From positions 2,605,290 to 2,669,289 of the forward strand of contig NZ_DS989904.1 of assembly GCF_000155595.1 (NCBI RefSeq): a stretch of 64,000 nt of DNA, written 5' to 3'. Below, one piece after another: positions 36,848 to 46,152 of the stretch (positions within the stretch are counted from its first letter, which is position 1; each line of letters begins with the position of its first letter). The stretch comes from Synechococcus sp. PCC 7335 (GTDB lineage: Bacteria > Cyanobacteriota > Cyanobacteriia > Phormidesmidales > Phormidesmidaceae). The notes under the pieces are model-generated. The model saw only the letters and a list, made by a program, of their open reading frames with translations, was not told the origin of the DNA and made no database searches. A program made the translations under genes and the position numbers.

Positions 36848-37759
36848 CTAGGATACTTTTTTAGAAGGGACCAGAGATGGTAAGACTTTGAGTCGAGGGG
36901 CCGGTGTGATGGATAAAGACAGCTTTTCTGCTTCCTGACCAGATTTTTGGGTGGATTTCTGGGCGGGAAGCTTCGTAACCTGCGGAATTAGGCTTTCTTC
37001 GTAGCCATAGCAGTGCGTGCCTAACATCTTGTCCCAAAAGGTGAAGTACAAACCATAGTGAACGTTGTACTTTCGATGATGAAACCAGTGATGCATAGGC
37101 CCGATTAACCAGCTACCTAGCCAGCGACCAGCGACTGAGTCTTGAAACATGCGTAGGCTGAAGTGATGAATCAGTGCGCCTAAGCTCATGCAAAGAACTA
37201 CCGCGCACAGCACGCTCAAATGCATTGGGATTAGGCAGATTGCACCCATTACATAGAGTGCTTGAACCAAAGCTTCTGCTGGATCAAAGGAAAAAGCAGT
37301 GAGAGGAGTGGGATTGTTTGAACGATGGTGGCCTTGGTGCATCCATCGATAGCATTTTGGGTGATGGGCTAGCCGATGAGTGAAGTAGAAGTAGGTATCT
37401 TGCAGGAAGAGGACTAGACATAGACTGAAGCCGATGTACCACCACCCATAGCGAGTAGGCTCTAGATATAGTCGGGTATGGCCTAGGGTATAGAGCGTAG
37501 TCATCAGCGATGCACAGACCGCGAAGATAGCAGACGACCAAAGCGAGAGCAGAACGTCGTGACGAACAGAGACCCAGAGATTACGGACCGAAAGTGTTTC
37601 TTTGAGCTTTTTAGTGACAATAGGTGAACGCTTTGAGGATTTCCTAAGGAAGAAGAGAACGTAGAGACTGCCTGATACAAAGAGATAGCCTGATGCAGTC
37701 ACGATGAAAAATATCAGACTGTGCCAGCACCAACTTTTTACTAATGAAGAGAAATCCAA
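36848..37759 (-). CDS. Fatty acid hydroxylase/sterol desaturase family membrane protein
   Basis: The 303-residue membrane protein has about four hydrophobic segments and the three-part histidine box of the family: FTHRLAHHPKCYRWMHQGHHRSN (first and second boxes) and PMHHWFHHRKYNVHYG (third). These residues bind a di-iron centre that hydroxylates or desaturates lipids using O2. Cyanobacterial homologues include carotenoid and fatty-acid hydroxylases, and the substrate cannot be chosen. The C-terminal about 50 residues are polar and Lys/Ser-rich. No neighbouring lipid gene supports a substrate. Confidence 0.87.
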   Translation of the reverse strand: MDFSSLVKSWCWHSLIFFIVTASGYLFVSGSLYVLFFLRKSSKRSPIVTKKLKETLSVRNLWVSVRHDVLLSLWSSAIFAVCASLMTTLYTLGHTRLYLEPTRYGWWYIGFSLCLVLFLQDTYFYFTHRLAHHPKCYRWMHQGHHRSNNPTPLTAFSFDPAEALVQALYVMGAICLIPMHLSVLCAVVLCMSLGALIHHFSLRMFQDSVAGRWLGSWLIGPMHHWFHHRKYNVHYGLYFTFWDKMLGTHCYGYEESLIPQVTKLPAQKSTQKSGQEAEKLSLSITPAPRLKVLPSLVPSKKVS

Positions 37760-38210
37760 AATCCGCCTATATCAAAGAGTACGTGTTGATTAATCGCAGT
37801 TTACTGGTTTGCTCTGCTCGCTCAAAGACCTTGACAGCTTTTATTTCTAAGATCGTTACAAAAGGACCTAGCCATCCGCAAAGCTAAACTCAGATGAGAT
37901 AGCTACTTCTCATATTGCTTAGCAATAAAAATCCTTATCCTCCTTATCTTGCAAGCCTTTCACTTCCCTTTCAGTGTTTATGCGAAGGCTTCAACATAAA
38001 GATTAGCGTTAATAAATATTACGAAAATGGTCTTATATTAAAAAGTATTGCGGATCCATGCATCTGCTGTTAGCGTATGCATGTTGATTCGAGCAAAGCC
38101 CTATTCCTTTTAAAAGTCTTTATGTTTAGGCGCTCACCATAGTTTGTTTCATCCGCATCAGTTTGTTTCATCCGCATCTACATTCTTGTACTTCAAGGAG
38201 TCTGCTAACT
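37760..38210. other. 451-bp intergenic region upstream of the SDR locus
   Basis: The region is A+T-rich in its middle (about 37960-38050) and presumably contains divergent promoters. GTTTGTTTCATCCGCATC occurs twice in tandem near 38142-38178. I see no gene. Confidence 0.5.
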
Positions 38211-38393
38211 ATGAAACTTATTTTGTCTAGCCGACTAGTCCAGTCATTCGTTGCCAGCTTAGGTAGTTGCGCTTCCTTCTTACAGCACCTTCTGATGAGA
38301 GCTGCTGTGGCTATCTCACTGAAGCTTTGCTGGTTTGCCGCGCGAGCTTTACTAAGTGGCTCTGCTCGTACTCAGGCCAGCTCTACCCTCTAG
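38211..38393 (+). CDS. Possible 60-codon hydrophobic protein upstream of the SDR gene
   Basis: ATG 38211 follows AAGGAG (38196-38201) at a usable distance. The predicted product begins MKLILSSRLVQSFVASLGS and has a hydrophobic stretch about residues 20-48. There is no known family, and the codon use of such a short frame proves little. It could be a leader peptide or an accident of sequence. The SDR gene begins 125 nt downstream. Confidence 0.3.
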   Translation: MKLILSSRLVQSFVASLGSCASFLQHLLMRAAVAISLKLCWFAARALLSGSARTQASSTL

Positions 38394-38518
38394 TTCAACG
38401 CTCTAGTAATACAAAGGTACTGGCAAAAACAGTCCTTCATATCTGCCGAAGGCTATGGGCTGCTCGCTACGGTTAAAGCGCCTGCAGCCGAACCACGCAA
38501 AAAATAAGGTCTCTACTG

Positions 38519-39310
38519 ATGAATATCAAAGGTAAGATCGCTCTGATTACGGGTGCCTCTAGGGGTATTGGCCGAGCGATCGCGCACGAACTTGCCAAAA
38601 ATGGCATCCGCCGTCTCATTCTGGTAGCTCGGAGTGCCCATCAGCTTCACCAAGTGGCCAACGACATTCGCTGCTTGAATGTAGAGGCTATCCCGATTGC
38701 GTTAGATTTGACTATCTCTAGAGATGTCAGTGTTGTTATGGCTAAGATCTGGCGCGACTACGGCGATATCGACCTGCTAATCAACTGCGCAGGTGTTGCC
38801 TATCAAACGCCTTTTTTGAAGTGTCGTTCTAGTCAGGTGCAGGCCGAGATGTCGCTCAATATGATGGGAATGTACACCGTCACGAGTGCGATCGCTCGGC
38901 GGATGGCCTCTAGGCGCAGCGGTACGATCGTCAATGTCTCTAGCCTGATGGGAAAAATTGCCGCGCCCACGATGGCGACTTATTCAGCGACTAAGTTTGC
39001 TATTGTTGGCTTTACTCGGGCGCTACGAATGGAGCTAGCCCCGCACAATGTCAGGGTCATGACACTACTGCCCTCTTTGACCGATACTGACATGGCTAAG
39101 GACATGGAAAAGTTTCGAGGGGTTATCCCAATGAGTACTGAGCAGGTTGCTAAGGCACTGACCCAAGGACTCAGTAAAGATGCGTCTGAGGTGCTAGTCG
39201 GTTGGCAGTCGCATTTGGCGGTCTGGTGTGATCGCATCTCACCCTGGCTGTTGGAGCAGATCTTGTGTTTAAGCGCGCCGCGCCGAGTCACAAGTACTCC
39301 TACGACCTAG
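38519..39310 (+). CDS. Short-chain dehydrogenase/reductase
   Basis: The 263-residue classical SDR has the N-terminal cofactor motif TGASRGIG (residues 13-20), the NCAG motif, and SSLMG (catalytic Ser) with YSATK (catalytic Tyr/Lys). Arginines follow the GASRGIG motif (LVARSAHQ), which favours NADP(H). The substrate is not predictable. The position after a short hydrophobic frame may mean an operon. The stop is 193 nt from the queF start. A long inverted repeat follows the stop. Confidence 0.92.
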   Translation: MNIKGKIALITGASRGIGRAIAHELAKNGIRRLILVARSAHQLHQVANDIRCLNVEAIPIALDLTISRDVSVVMAKIWRDYGDIDLLINCAGVAYQTPFLKCRSSQVQAEMSLNMMGMYTVTSAIARRMASRRSGTIVNVSSLMGKIAAPTMATYSATKFAIVGFTRALRMELAPHNVRVMTLLPSLTDTDMAKDMEKFRGVIPMSTEQVAKALTQGLSKDASEVLVGWQSHLAVWCDRISPWLLEQILCLSAPRRVTSTPTT

Positions 39311-39322
39311 AGTCCTAGTGAG

Positions 39323-39397
39323 AGAGCCGCTCAGGAGATCTGAGGCGTTGTCGCAGATGGCTTAATGCGTTAGGAAATCTGCAGATTGAGCGGCTCT
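39323..39397. repeat. 11-bp perfect inverted repeat closing a 75-nt element upstream of queF
   Basis: AGAGCCGCTCA (39323-39333) pairs exactly with TGAGCGGCTCT (39387-39397) across 53 nt that themselves contain AGATCTGAGG and AAATCTGCAGAT. The stem is too long for a tRNA acceptor, and no T-loop consensus is present. It may be an SDR terminator, an RNA structure or a small repeat element. No T-tract follows. Confidence 0.55.
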
Positions 39398-39503
39398 GTC
39401 TGATAGAGGGCGCTATCTTCAGGCGTATTCCAAGTAATTCAACAGATGCAATAAAAGATCTGATAGCCTGAAGAACCAGTATCCTCAATAAACCCTTTGA
39501 CAC

Positions 39504-39917
39504 ATGACCCCTCAAGACATATCTACCTCGAGCTCGACTGACCAGTTGCTATACGGTGAGCGGGTGATCGCAGAAGGCACGCTAATTACGTTTCCTAACC
39601 CTCGACCGGGGCGGGTATACACTATCGATATCACGCTGCCAGAATTCACCTGCAAGTGCCCGTTCTCTGGCTATCCAGACTTCGCCACTATTCATATTCA
39701 CTATGTTCCTGACGAGCGAGTTGTAGAGCTAAAAGCAATCAAGCTGTACATCAATAGCTATCGCGATCGCCATATCTCACACGAAGAATCGATTAATCAA
39801 ATTATGGATGATTTCGTTGCTGCCTGCGACCCGCTTTCAGTCACAATCAAAGGAGACTTTTTGCCGCGCGGTAATGTACATACCGTCATTGAAGTAGCTC
39901 ATGAGAAGGCTGCTTAG
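39504..39917 (+). CDS. queF: NADPH-dependent 7-cyano-7-deazaguanine reductase QueF
   Basis: The 137-residue type I QueF reduces preQ0 to preQ1 in queuosine biosynthesis. The catalytic Cys52 and Asp59 are in TCKCPFSGYPDFA, and His93/Glu94 in SHEESINQI, matching the Bacillus positions 55, 62, 96 and 97. The LKAIKLYINSYRDRH stretch is the QueF NADPH motif. It is the only queuosine gene in the window. I looked for a preQ1 riboswitch in the 193 nt upstream and found none of the expected sequence. Confidence 0.95.
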   Translation: MTPQDISTSSSTDQLLYGERVIAEGTLITFPNPRPGRVYTIDITLPEFTCKCPFSGYPDFATIHIHYVPDERVVELKAIKLYINSYRDRHISHEESINQIMDDFVAACDPLSVTIKGDFLPRGNVHTVIEVAHEKAA

Positions 39918-39985
39918 AGCCCAAGCAAATAGCTAGACCACAGAAACTGTTGCATAGAAGCCGCTGCATAGAGAGTTTAGACAAG

Positions 39986-40774
39986 CTAGCTCGAAGCGCT
40001 TGTGTAAAACTGCAGCGCAAATCGCCAGAACCAGCGAGAGAATTGAAACAGAATCAGTGCTAGCAAAGCTGAACCAAGTAGCCACGTTGGTTCACTGCGA
40101 CCCATCATGGTTTTAGCCGGGACTGTAGTGAGAAAAGCGACTGGAATAATAAAGGTGAAGAAAACCCGATAGGCAGCAGGATAGCCCTCGATCGGAAATC
40201 GACCCGCTTCTAGAAGCGATCTCAGTACCTCGGTGACATTGTAGATTTTGACAAACCAAATGCTGGTCGCTCCTAAAATAAACCACAGACTGTACAAGCT
40301 AACTAAACCAAGCGCTAGTGTCGGTAGCATCGATAGGTAGTCCAGCGCGGATAGGCCAATCTGAGCGCCCGCATAGAGAACAATGACCACCCCAAAGATT
40401 AGATCAGGAAACCCCCAGGGTGATACCGTATGCGTCGACAGCCAAAACTGAGAGCTCACCGGCTTGAGTAGCACAAAATCTAACGTGCCTTCTTGGACGT
40501 AGCCAACGATCTTATTCAGGTTTGGGACTAAGAAAGTTGCTGCAAACCCTTGCAAGATCGTAAAAATTCCTAGCACCACGAGTGCTTCACTCCATGACCA
40601 GCCTGGAAACGAGTAGTCAGTGCGATAGAACAAAAACAGCCCAAACAAGCTGCCGACTAGTCCACCTAGACTACTTATCACTGCAACTACAAAATTGACA
40701 CGATATTCTAACTCGGCAGCAATCGTCACCTGCCAAAACAGTTGTAGGACTCTTACGTACTGAGCGATTGTCAC
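39986..40774 (-). CDS. ABC-2 type permease (DUF990), second copy
   Basis: The protein has 263 residues from GTG 40774 (AAGAGA six bases before). The frame continues to an ATG at 40876, but family members are about 265 residues. It has six membrane segments, with the family opening YVRVLQLFWQVTIAAELEYRVNF, a central QEGTLDFVLLKPVSSQF motif and a C-terminal TTVPAKTMMG. The ATP-binding subunit and first permease at 42636-43661 and 41845-42639 are the likely partners, although sigG lies between. DUF990 permeases are part of ABC-2 exporters of unknown substrate. Confidence 0.8.
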   Translation of the reverse strand: MTIAQYVRVLQLFWQVTIAAELEYRVNFVVAVISSLGGLVGSLFGLFLFYRTDYSFPGWSWSEALVVLGIFTILQGFAATFLVPNLNKIVGYVQEGTLDFVLLKPVSSQFWLSTHTVSPWGFPDLIFGVVIVLYAGAQIGLSALDYLSMLPTLALGLVSLYSLWFILGATSIWFVKIYNVTEVLRSLLEAGRFPIEGYPAAYRVFFTFIIPVAFLTTVPAKTMMGRSEPTWLLGSALLALILFQFSRWFWRFALQFYTSASS

Positions 40775-40974
40775 AGTAAATCTCTTATCTACTAAATGCT
40801 TGACTAGTTTTAAACCGATACAGCTTACTTCTAGAGAAGTTAGACCGTAAAGAGCCAAGCCTTCGATGCCAGCCATACTACAGCATAGGACTACTCAAGA
40901 AAAAATGCCTGGGTCTGTCTTAATCTAGCTAAGTATCTTGTGCGATCAGTCGTTGTTAGTACTGTTTTCGGCTC

Positions 40975-41649
40975 TTAAATAGGTGGATAGCGATAGATAG
41001 ATAGTTTTTCTTGTAGCTTCCGGCGAGCCCTAGCAATGCGAGACTTGACTGTACCTAAAGAAACGCCCGTCATACTTGCAATTTCCTCATAAGAAAGACC
41101 TTGCAGCTCTCGCAAGGCAATGGTCTCTCGAAAAGTTTGGGGTAGTTCTGACATTGCTTGCTCAAGATAGTCACGAAACTCGCGGGTCAACACGTCGTCC
41201 GTAGGGGTCGGCTGGTCAGAAGGTAGCTCCCATTCATAGTGTCTATTATTGAGATAGCGAGGCGCATCTAGTGAGACAGACCTTTGGAAGCGTTTTCGCT
41301 TACGCAATTCGTCATAGAACAGATTGGTCGTAATTCTACTTAGCCAGCTCTTGAACTTTGTAGGATCGTTCAGTTTGTGGATACTTTTATAAACTCGAAT
41401 CCATACCTCTTGCGCCAAGTCGGTTCGATCTAGCCAATCGGATGCGAGATCGAAAAGCAGCTTGTCGATATAGCGGTGGTAGCGAGCAACCAATTCCTCA
41501 AAGGCAGTACGGTCTCTACTGTCTAGCTTCTGACAGCGAAGAATAAGTTCGCTATTGGATAGTTGAGTCAGTGATGTTTTTAACAGAGACATATGCACAG
41601 GCGTATTCGGTTCTGACTGCGTCGACCGTTGTGCTAGCTGCGGTGTCAT
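40975..41649 (-). CDS. sigG: RNA polymerase sigma factor SigG (ECF/group 3-4 type)
   Basis: The 224-residue ECF-type sigma has region 2 (FEELVARYHRYIDKLLFDLA ... DLAQEVWIRVYKSI). Region 4 is FRETIALRELQGLSYEEIAS ... GVSLGTVKSRIARARRKL, a helix-turn-helix for -35 recognition. Extra sequence between the regions (RSVSLDAPRYLNNRHYEWEL) is typical of cyanobacterial SigG, an essential membrane-stress-associated sigma in Synechocystis. No anti-sigma gene is beside it. It is located between the two permease genes of an ABC-2 exporter on the same strand. ATG 41592 is an alternative start. Confidence 0.88.
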   Translation of the reverse strand: MTPQLAQRSTQSEPNTPVHMSLLKTSLTQLSNSELILRCQKLDSRDRTAFEELVARYHRYIDKLLFDLASDWLDRTDLAQEVWIRVYKSIHKLNDPTKFKSWLSRITTNLFYDELRKRKRFQRSVSLDAPRYLNNRHYEWELPSDQPTPTDDVLTREFRDYLEQAMSELPQTFRETIALRELQGLSYEEIASMTGVSLGTVKSRIARARRKLQEKLSIYRYPPI

Positions 41650-41844
41650 CTTTATGAATGGAGGTAGACGTTAAAGCGGTTTTGCCTAATGACTACGCGT
41701 AGCCACAGAAGTTTATACCTGCTGCTACTGTAGATATCACTTAGATGAAGTGACCGCTGCATACCTCATGCTTCTTCGTATAATTACTGACTTATTAAGA
41801 GTGTGTATTTCTAGCTGCGTTCATCAAAAGCCAATTCTGATTAT

Positions 41845-42639
41845 TCAAGCTCCCATGCCAGAGTATCGTTTTAGACCGGCTCTCCATAGACAGCGGTTGA
41901 TCAAAAAAGCGATCGCACCCCAAGCGACCATCATTACTAAGCCTCTTTGTAAATCAACGGGCAGCCCAATCAACAAGCTCGCTGGGAAATAGACCAGGTA
42001 AGGAAATGGTGTCCAAAGTGCAAACTCGCGCACTGGATCAGGAAAGAGTGTCAGCGGTGCCACCATGCCAGATAAAAAGGTATAGAACAGAAACCAAAAC
42101 TGTTGAATTGCGGATGCTCTTTCTACCCAAAACGCCAGCATCGCGAAGGTGTACTGAATCAAGAACCGCAAGCAAAAAGAGAACATTAGCGCTAACCCAC
42201 CCCAAAAGAAGGCAAACGGTGTGGGTAGCCAAATGGCTTCTGGATACAGCAAACAAAATAGTCCAATCAGCAGCAGAATGAAGGGGATACGAGTAAGCCG
42301 TTCAGCGAGATGCCCGAAGAAGTGCCGCCATACTGGATCGATCGGTTGTAACAGTAGCGGAGAGAGCTTCCCTTGGACAACTTCTTTCTCAAAGTCCCAA
42401 ATTACCCATACCACTGTGAACTGTCGTACTAGAAAAATTGCCAAGAAGTAGCGAGCAAACTCTGCTGATGTAAAGCCAAGATCATTGTCTTGGGCTGCCT
42501 GATTCCACAGCCCTAAAAAGATTAGCGGGAAAGAACCTGAAAGAACCCAGAAGATAAGTTCGGCCCGGTACTCGACCATATAGGCGTAGTAGACAGAAAG
42601 TAGGGTGCGCGCAACGCGAAAAGGACGCATAGGATTCAT
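41845..42639 (-). CDS. ABC-2 type permease (DUF990), first copy
   Basis: The 264-residue membrane protein has about six helices. It opens with VARTLLSVYYAYMVEYRAELIFW, and KLSPLLLQPIDPVWRHFFGH in the middle is the conserved cytosolic segment shared with the other copy (QEGTLDFVLLKPVSSQF). It overlaps the ATP-binding gene by four bases (ATGA type), the classic mark of translational coupling. Together with 39986-40774 it probably forms the heterodimeric membrane part of one exporter. Confidence 0.9.
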   Translation of the reverse strand: MNPMRPFRVARTLLSVYYAYMVEYRAELIFWVLSGSFPLIFLGLWNQAAQDNDLGFTSAEFARYFLAIFLVRQFTVVWVIWDFEKEVVQGKLSPLLLQPIDPVWRHFFGHLAERLTRIPFILLLIGLFCLLYPEAIWLPTPFAFFWGGLALMFSFCLRFLIQYTFAMLAFWVERASAIQQFWFLFYTFLSGMVAPLTLFPDPVREFALWTPFPYLVYFPASLLIGLPVDLQRGLVMMVAWGAIAFLINRCLWRAGLKRYSGMGA

Positions 42640-43661
42640 CCCCTATCACTATCTATCGTGACAGAATCCATCGTGTCAGATCGTCCTGTCTCGAACACTT
42701 TGCCAATGACATCTTCGATTGGCGGCTCGGTAATCGTAAGATCTTGGATCTTAAGGGTGTTTAGCAAGCGGGTAACCGTTTGGGTGAGTTTGTCTGATTT
42801 GATTAAGAAGGTGGCCTGGCAACCTTCTAGCGATTGAAGATTACCGTAGGTTTGTAGGGTAGCCCTATCGACGGGCAAAGTGCGATCAAGTTCTATCGAA
42901 ATTTCGCGGTAAGGGGCGAATTGTTCGAGTAGACCGTCAAGCAGGCCGTCGTAGATCAAGCTACCTTGATGGATGACAAGGACGCGATCGCACAGGGCGG
43001 TAATATCAGCCATATAGTGACTCGTCAGCAGTATGGTGGCCCCGTATCGCTGATTGTATTCTTGTAGGAAAGCGCGGACGGCCACTTGCGCATTGACATC
43101 TAAACCAAGTGTGGGTTCATCGAGAAATAAAACTTTAGGACGGTGAAGCAGCGCCGCTAGCATCTCGGCCTTCATGCGTTCGCCCAGTGATAGTTTACGA
43201 ACAGGCTGCCTGAGCTGGTCTTGAATAGAGAGCATTTCAGCTAGCTCCCCGACGCGCTGACGAAATTCGGCGTCGCTGAGGCTGTAGACAGCAGCGTTGA
43301 TTCGTAGGGAGTCGAGTGCAGGCAAATCCCACAGGAGCTGCTGCTTTTGTCCCATGATTAAAGTGATTTTTTTAAGGAAGTCATTGCGGCGATCGAACGG
43401 CCGATGATCAGCGACACACACATGGCCAGAAGATGGATGAATTAGGCCAGTAAGCATTTTGAGTGTGGTTGTCTTTCCAGCGCCGTTGGGTCCTAAAAAG
43501 CCAACTATCTCGCCTGGTTCGATAGTGAAAGATACTCGTTTGACCGCTTCAATATTGCGGTAAGTACGACGAAAAAAGTGCTGAAGCGTGCCTTTCATTC
43601 CAGCTTCTTTAACGGCGACCGGATAGACTTTTCTTAGATTTTGGACATCGATAATGGGCAT
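42636..43661 (-). CDS. ABC transporter ATP-binding protein for the ABC-2 exporter
   Basis: The 341-residue ATPase has Walker A GPNGAGKT, a Q-loop GQKQQLLWDLP, the signature LSLGERMKAEM and Walker B VLFLDEPTLGLDV, then H-loop LLTSHYM. The C-terminal about 100 residues (YDGLLDGLLEQFAPYREIS ... DLTITEPPIEDVIGKVFE) form the extra domain typical of CcmA/NatA-like exporter ATPases. It is the first gene of the set and overlaps the first permease gene by four bases. The exported substrate is not indicated. Confidence 0.95.
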   Translation of the reverse strand: MPIIDVQNLRKVYPVAVKEAGMKGTLQHFFRRTYRNIEAVKRVSFTIEPGEIVGFLGPNGAGKTTTLKMLTGLIHPSSGHVCVADHRPFDRRNDFLKKITLIMGQKQQLLWDLPALDSLRINAAVYSLSDAEFRQRVGELAEMLSIQDQLRQPVRKLSLGERMKAEMLAALLHRPKVLFLDEPTLGLDVNAQVAVRAFLQEYNQRYGATILLTSHYMADITALCDRVLVIHQGSLIYDGLLDGLLEQFAPYREISIELDRTLPVDRATLQTYGNLQSLEGCQATFLIKSDKLTQTVTRLLNTLKIQDLTITEPPIEDVIGKVFETGRSDTMDSVTIDSDRG

Positions 43662-43821
43662 AGTCTAGGTCAGATGTTCGCCTTTCACCATAGTCTAGAG
43701 CAGGTAGGTGTAGAGCAAGCAGGTTCAGAGTGGGCAGTGCGGTTATCGAAAGGTAAAGGCTTCTAGAATTTATCGCGGGACAACATGAGATTGGCTAAGT
43801 TGATAGGAGAAGGTAACTTTG

Positions 43822-44172
43822 ATGGAGATGGAAGAAGCCGATAGAGAAGCTATCCGTCAGGTGATTAGCCTACAGATTACAGCGTTTCAGCAAGGTGACG
43901 TGACCACCGCTTTTTCTCAGGCAGCACCTGGTATTCAGCAGCAATTTGCTACGGCCAACAATTTTGCTGCGATGGTCGAAGCTGCCTATCCATCTGTCTA
44001 TCGCCCTCGTTCAGTTGTATTTGAGAACGTATTAAAGGTAGACGATCTACCTGCCCAGCAGGTAATGCTGATGGATCAAGCAGGAAAGTTAATTCGAGCC
44101 ACCTACCTAATGCAACGGCAATGGACAGGAGAATGGAAGATTGCCGGGTGCTATCTAACGCCGATGAAGTGA
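43822..44172 (+). CDS. DUF4864 small protein
   Basis: The protein has 116 residues from ATG 43822. TTG 43819 immediately precedes it, and AGGAGAAGG (43804-43812) suits the ATG. It matches the DUF4864 family: REAIRQVISLQITAFQQGDV ... AFSQAAPGIQQQFATANNFAAMVEAAYPSV ... SVVFENV, an NTF2-like alpha+beta cone fold. No catalytic residues are known. No signal peptide is seen. It lies divergent from the ABC ATPase gene with a 160-bp gap. Confidence 0.85.
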   Translation: MEMEEADREAIRQVISLQITAFQQGDVTTAFSQAAPGIQQQFATANNFAAMVEAAYPSVYRPRSVVFENVLKVDDLPAQQVMLMDQAGKLIRATYLMQRQWTGEWKIAGCYLTPMK

Positions 44173-44263
44173 AAGGAAGGATAAATAGTAGCATCTTGTA
44201 GCAGTGAGTTTCTGGCCTACTTTTCTAATCCGCTGCTTCTGGCCTGCTTTTCTAGTCCGCCTT

Positions 44264-45595
44264 TTAAGGAGTAGAAGCATACAGCGCCTTGAAAAAGTGA
44301 CCGATTAGATAAAGGGAGCCACAAAAAACTGTCGGTTGCGTTTGGACCGCGGCTACGAGCGCTGTTTCTAACTCAAGATGGGTTTGGGTATAGCTCAGTG
44401 CGGGACAGACTTTCTGAGCGATCGCCTTGAGCGCTTCAGGCTCTGCGCTTAAATGACCGGGGACTGCTGTTAAATGTAGCCGATCGCCTGGTCTCAGCAG
44501 CGTTTTAAAGATTGCCTCATGGTCTTTGGTCTGCAGCATTCCCATCAACCAGGTAATAGAACGATCCGGGTACGTGTGATCTAGATATGTTCTAAGCGAT
44601 CGCGCCGCCTCTTGGTTGTGCGCCCCATCGATTAGTAAGTTATACCCTCGCCACTGCACCTGCTGTAACCGCCCCGGCCAGCGGACATTAGCCATACCCT
44701 GCGTGATAGCTTCATCGGAGATGGTCCAGCCTTGGGTTTGCAGCGACTGAAGAACGGCGATCGCACAGGCAGAATTTACATGCTGATGCTCTCCTAGCAA
44801 GGTTTGCTGATAGTCGATCCCACCGTAGCTAAGCAGTCCGTCGCTATCTGTACTTTTACTATCGCTAGCCTCTGCCTGCTTCACAGCAGGCTGAACCCAT
44901 ATCAACGGCGCGCCTACTTCTTTGGCTTTAGACTCTACGATAGCGACTGCCTCCGGCGGCAAAGGTCCAACAATCGCCGGAACGCCAGGTTTAAAAATGC
45001 CAGCTTTCTCTCCCGCAATCTCTGCTATCGTATCGCCTAGCCTTTGCCAGTGATCGCGGCCAATCGAGACAATCACCGTAGCTAATGGCTGATCGCATAC
45101 ATTAGTCGCATCTAGTCGGCCTCCTAGCCCGACTTCAACGACTGCCACATCAACCTGCTGCTGAGCGAAGTACTGCCAAGCCATCGCAGTAAACACTTCA
45201 AACTGGGTAGGAATAGAATCATCTAGCGAATTAGCATTATCTTTTCTCTGAGCGATCGCTTCTTCCACAGAATCTAGCGTCGTCTGCAAAGCTGTCCAGC
45301 TAATTGGCGTACCATCTACCCGGATGCGCTCTCGCCAATCTACTAAATGAGGCGACGTATAGCACCCCGTCTTATAGCCCGCTGCTGTTAGAACAGAAGA
45401 TAGATAGGCACAGACTGATCCTTTGCCATTCGTACCAGCAACGTGAACTATCGGTACCCTACGATGCGGCTCACCTAAGGCGAATAGGACGGATTTAATC
45501 CGATCAAGACCTAGCTCCACACCGAAGCGTGCGTATGCTTGCAGACGACTTTCGACCGTTTGCTGAAGCGAACTTGAGGAACTAGGCAGACTCAT
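44264..45595 (-). CDS. folC: Bifunctional folylpolyglutamate synthase/dihydrofolate synthase FolC
   Basis: The protein has 443 residues from ATG 45595. A TTG 21 nt upstream is in frame but has no ribosome site. The Mur-ligase-like ATPase has VHVAGTNGKGSVCAYLSSVL with the P-loop GTNGKGS (54-60). VVEVGLGGRLDATNV binds the substrate side. VSIGRDHWQRLGDTIAEIAGEKAGIF carries the conserved Lys/Glu, and LIDGAHNQEAA starts the C-terminal domain. It adds Glu to dihydropteroate and to folates. Single-gene organisation, divergent from the DUF4864 gene. Confidence 0.94.
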   Translation of the reverse strand: MSLPSSSSSLQQTVESRLQAYARFGVELGLDRIKSVLFALGEPHRRVPIVHVAGTNGKGSVCAYLSSVLTAAGYKTGCYTSPHLVDWRERIRVDGTPISWTALQTTLDSVEEAIAQRKDNANSLDDSIPTQFEVFTAMAWQYFAQQQVDVAVVEVGLGGRLDATNVCDQPLATVIVSIGRDHWQRLGDTIAEIAGEKAGIFKPGVPAIVGPLPPEAVAIVESKAKEVGAPLIWVQPAVKQAEASDSKSTDSDGLLSYGGIDYQQTLLGEHQHVNSACAIAVLQSLQTQGWTISDEAITQGMANVRWPGRLQQVQWRGYNLLIDGAHNQEAARSLRTYLDHTYPDRSITWLMGMLQTKDHEAIFKTLLRPGDRLHLTAVPGHLSAEPEALKAIAQKVCPALSYTQTHLELETALVAAVQTQPTVFCGSLYLIGHFFKALYASTP

Positions 45596-45633
45596 AAGTA
45601 AAGAGACGTAGCGCAAAAAGGCAAAAAAACGAA

Positions 45634-45659
45634 AGGGAGATAGGTTTCTATCTCCCTTC
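45634..45659 (-). terminator. Intrinsic terminator of glnB
   Basis: AAGGGAGATAG (45634-45644) and CTATCTCCCTT (45649-45659) form an 11-bp stem with a 4-nt loop. On the minus strand the hairpin is followed by TTTCGTTTTTTT (complement of 45623-45634). It lies about 107 nt after the glnB stop and ahead of folC. Confidence 0.88.
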
Positions 45660-45765
45660 TAAAACAGTTGGCGGCAAGATACAGGTACTATCTAACTCTA
45701 GCGGTTGCTCAAGTTTAGAACCTATATACCACAGACTAACTGACTATAAACTAAACGGCCGCAAA

Positions 45766-46107
<342 letters not shown>

Positions 46108-46152
46108 TTACGTACTTTTCTCCCAAGGATTCAGCCGATTCTGATGTGTATA

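Noticed and set aside
39323-39397. Possible tRNA, because the closing stem spans 75 nt
   Set aside because: The stem is 11 bp rather than 7, no T-loop GTTCRA sequence is present and no anticodon arm can be drawn.
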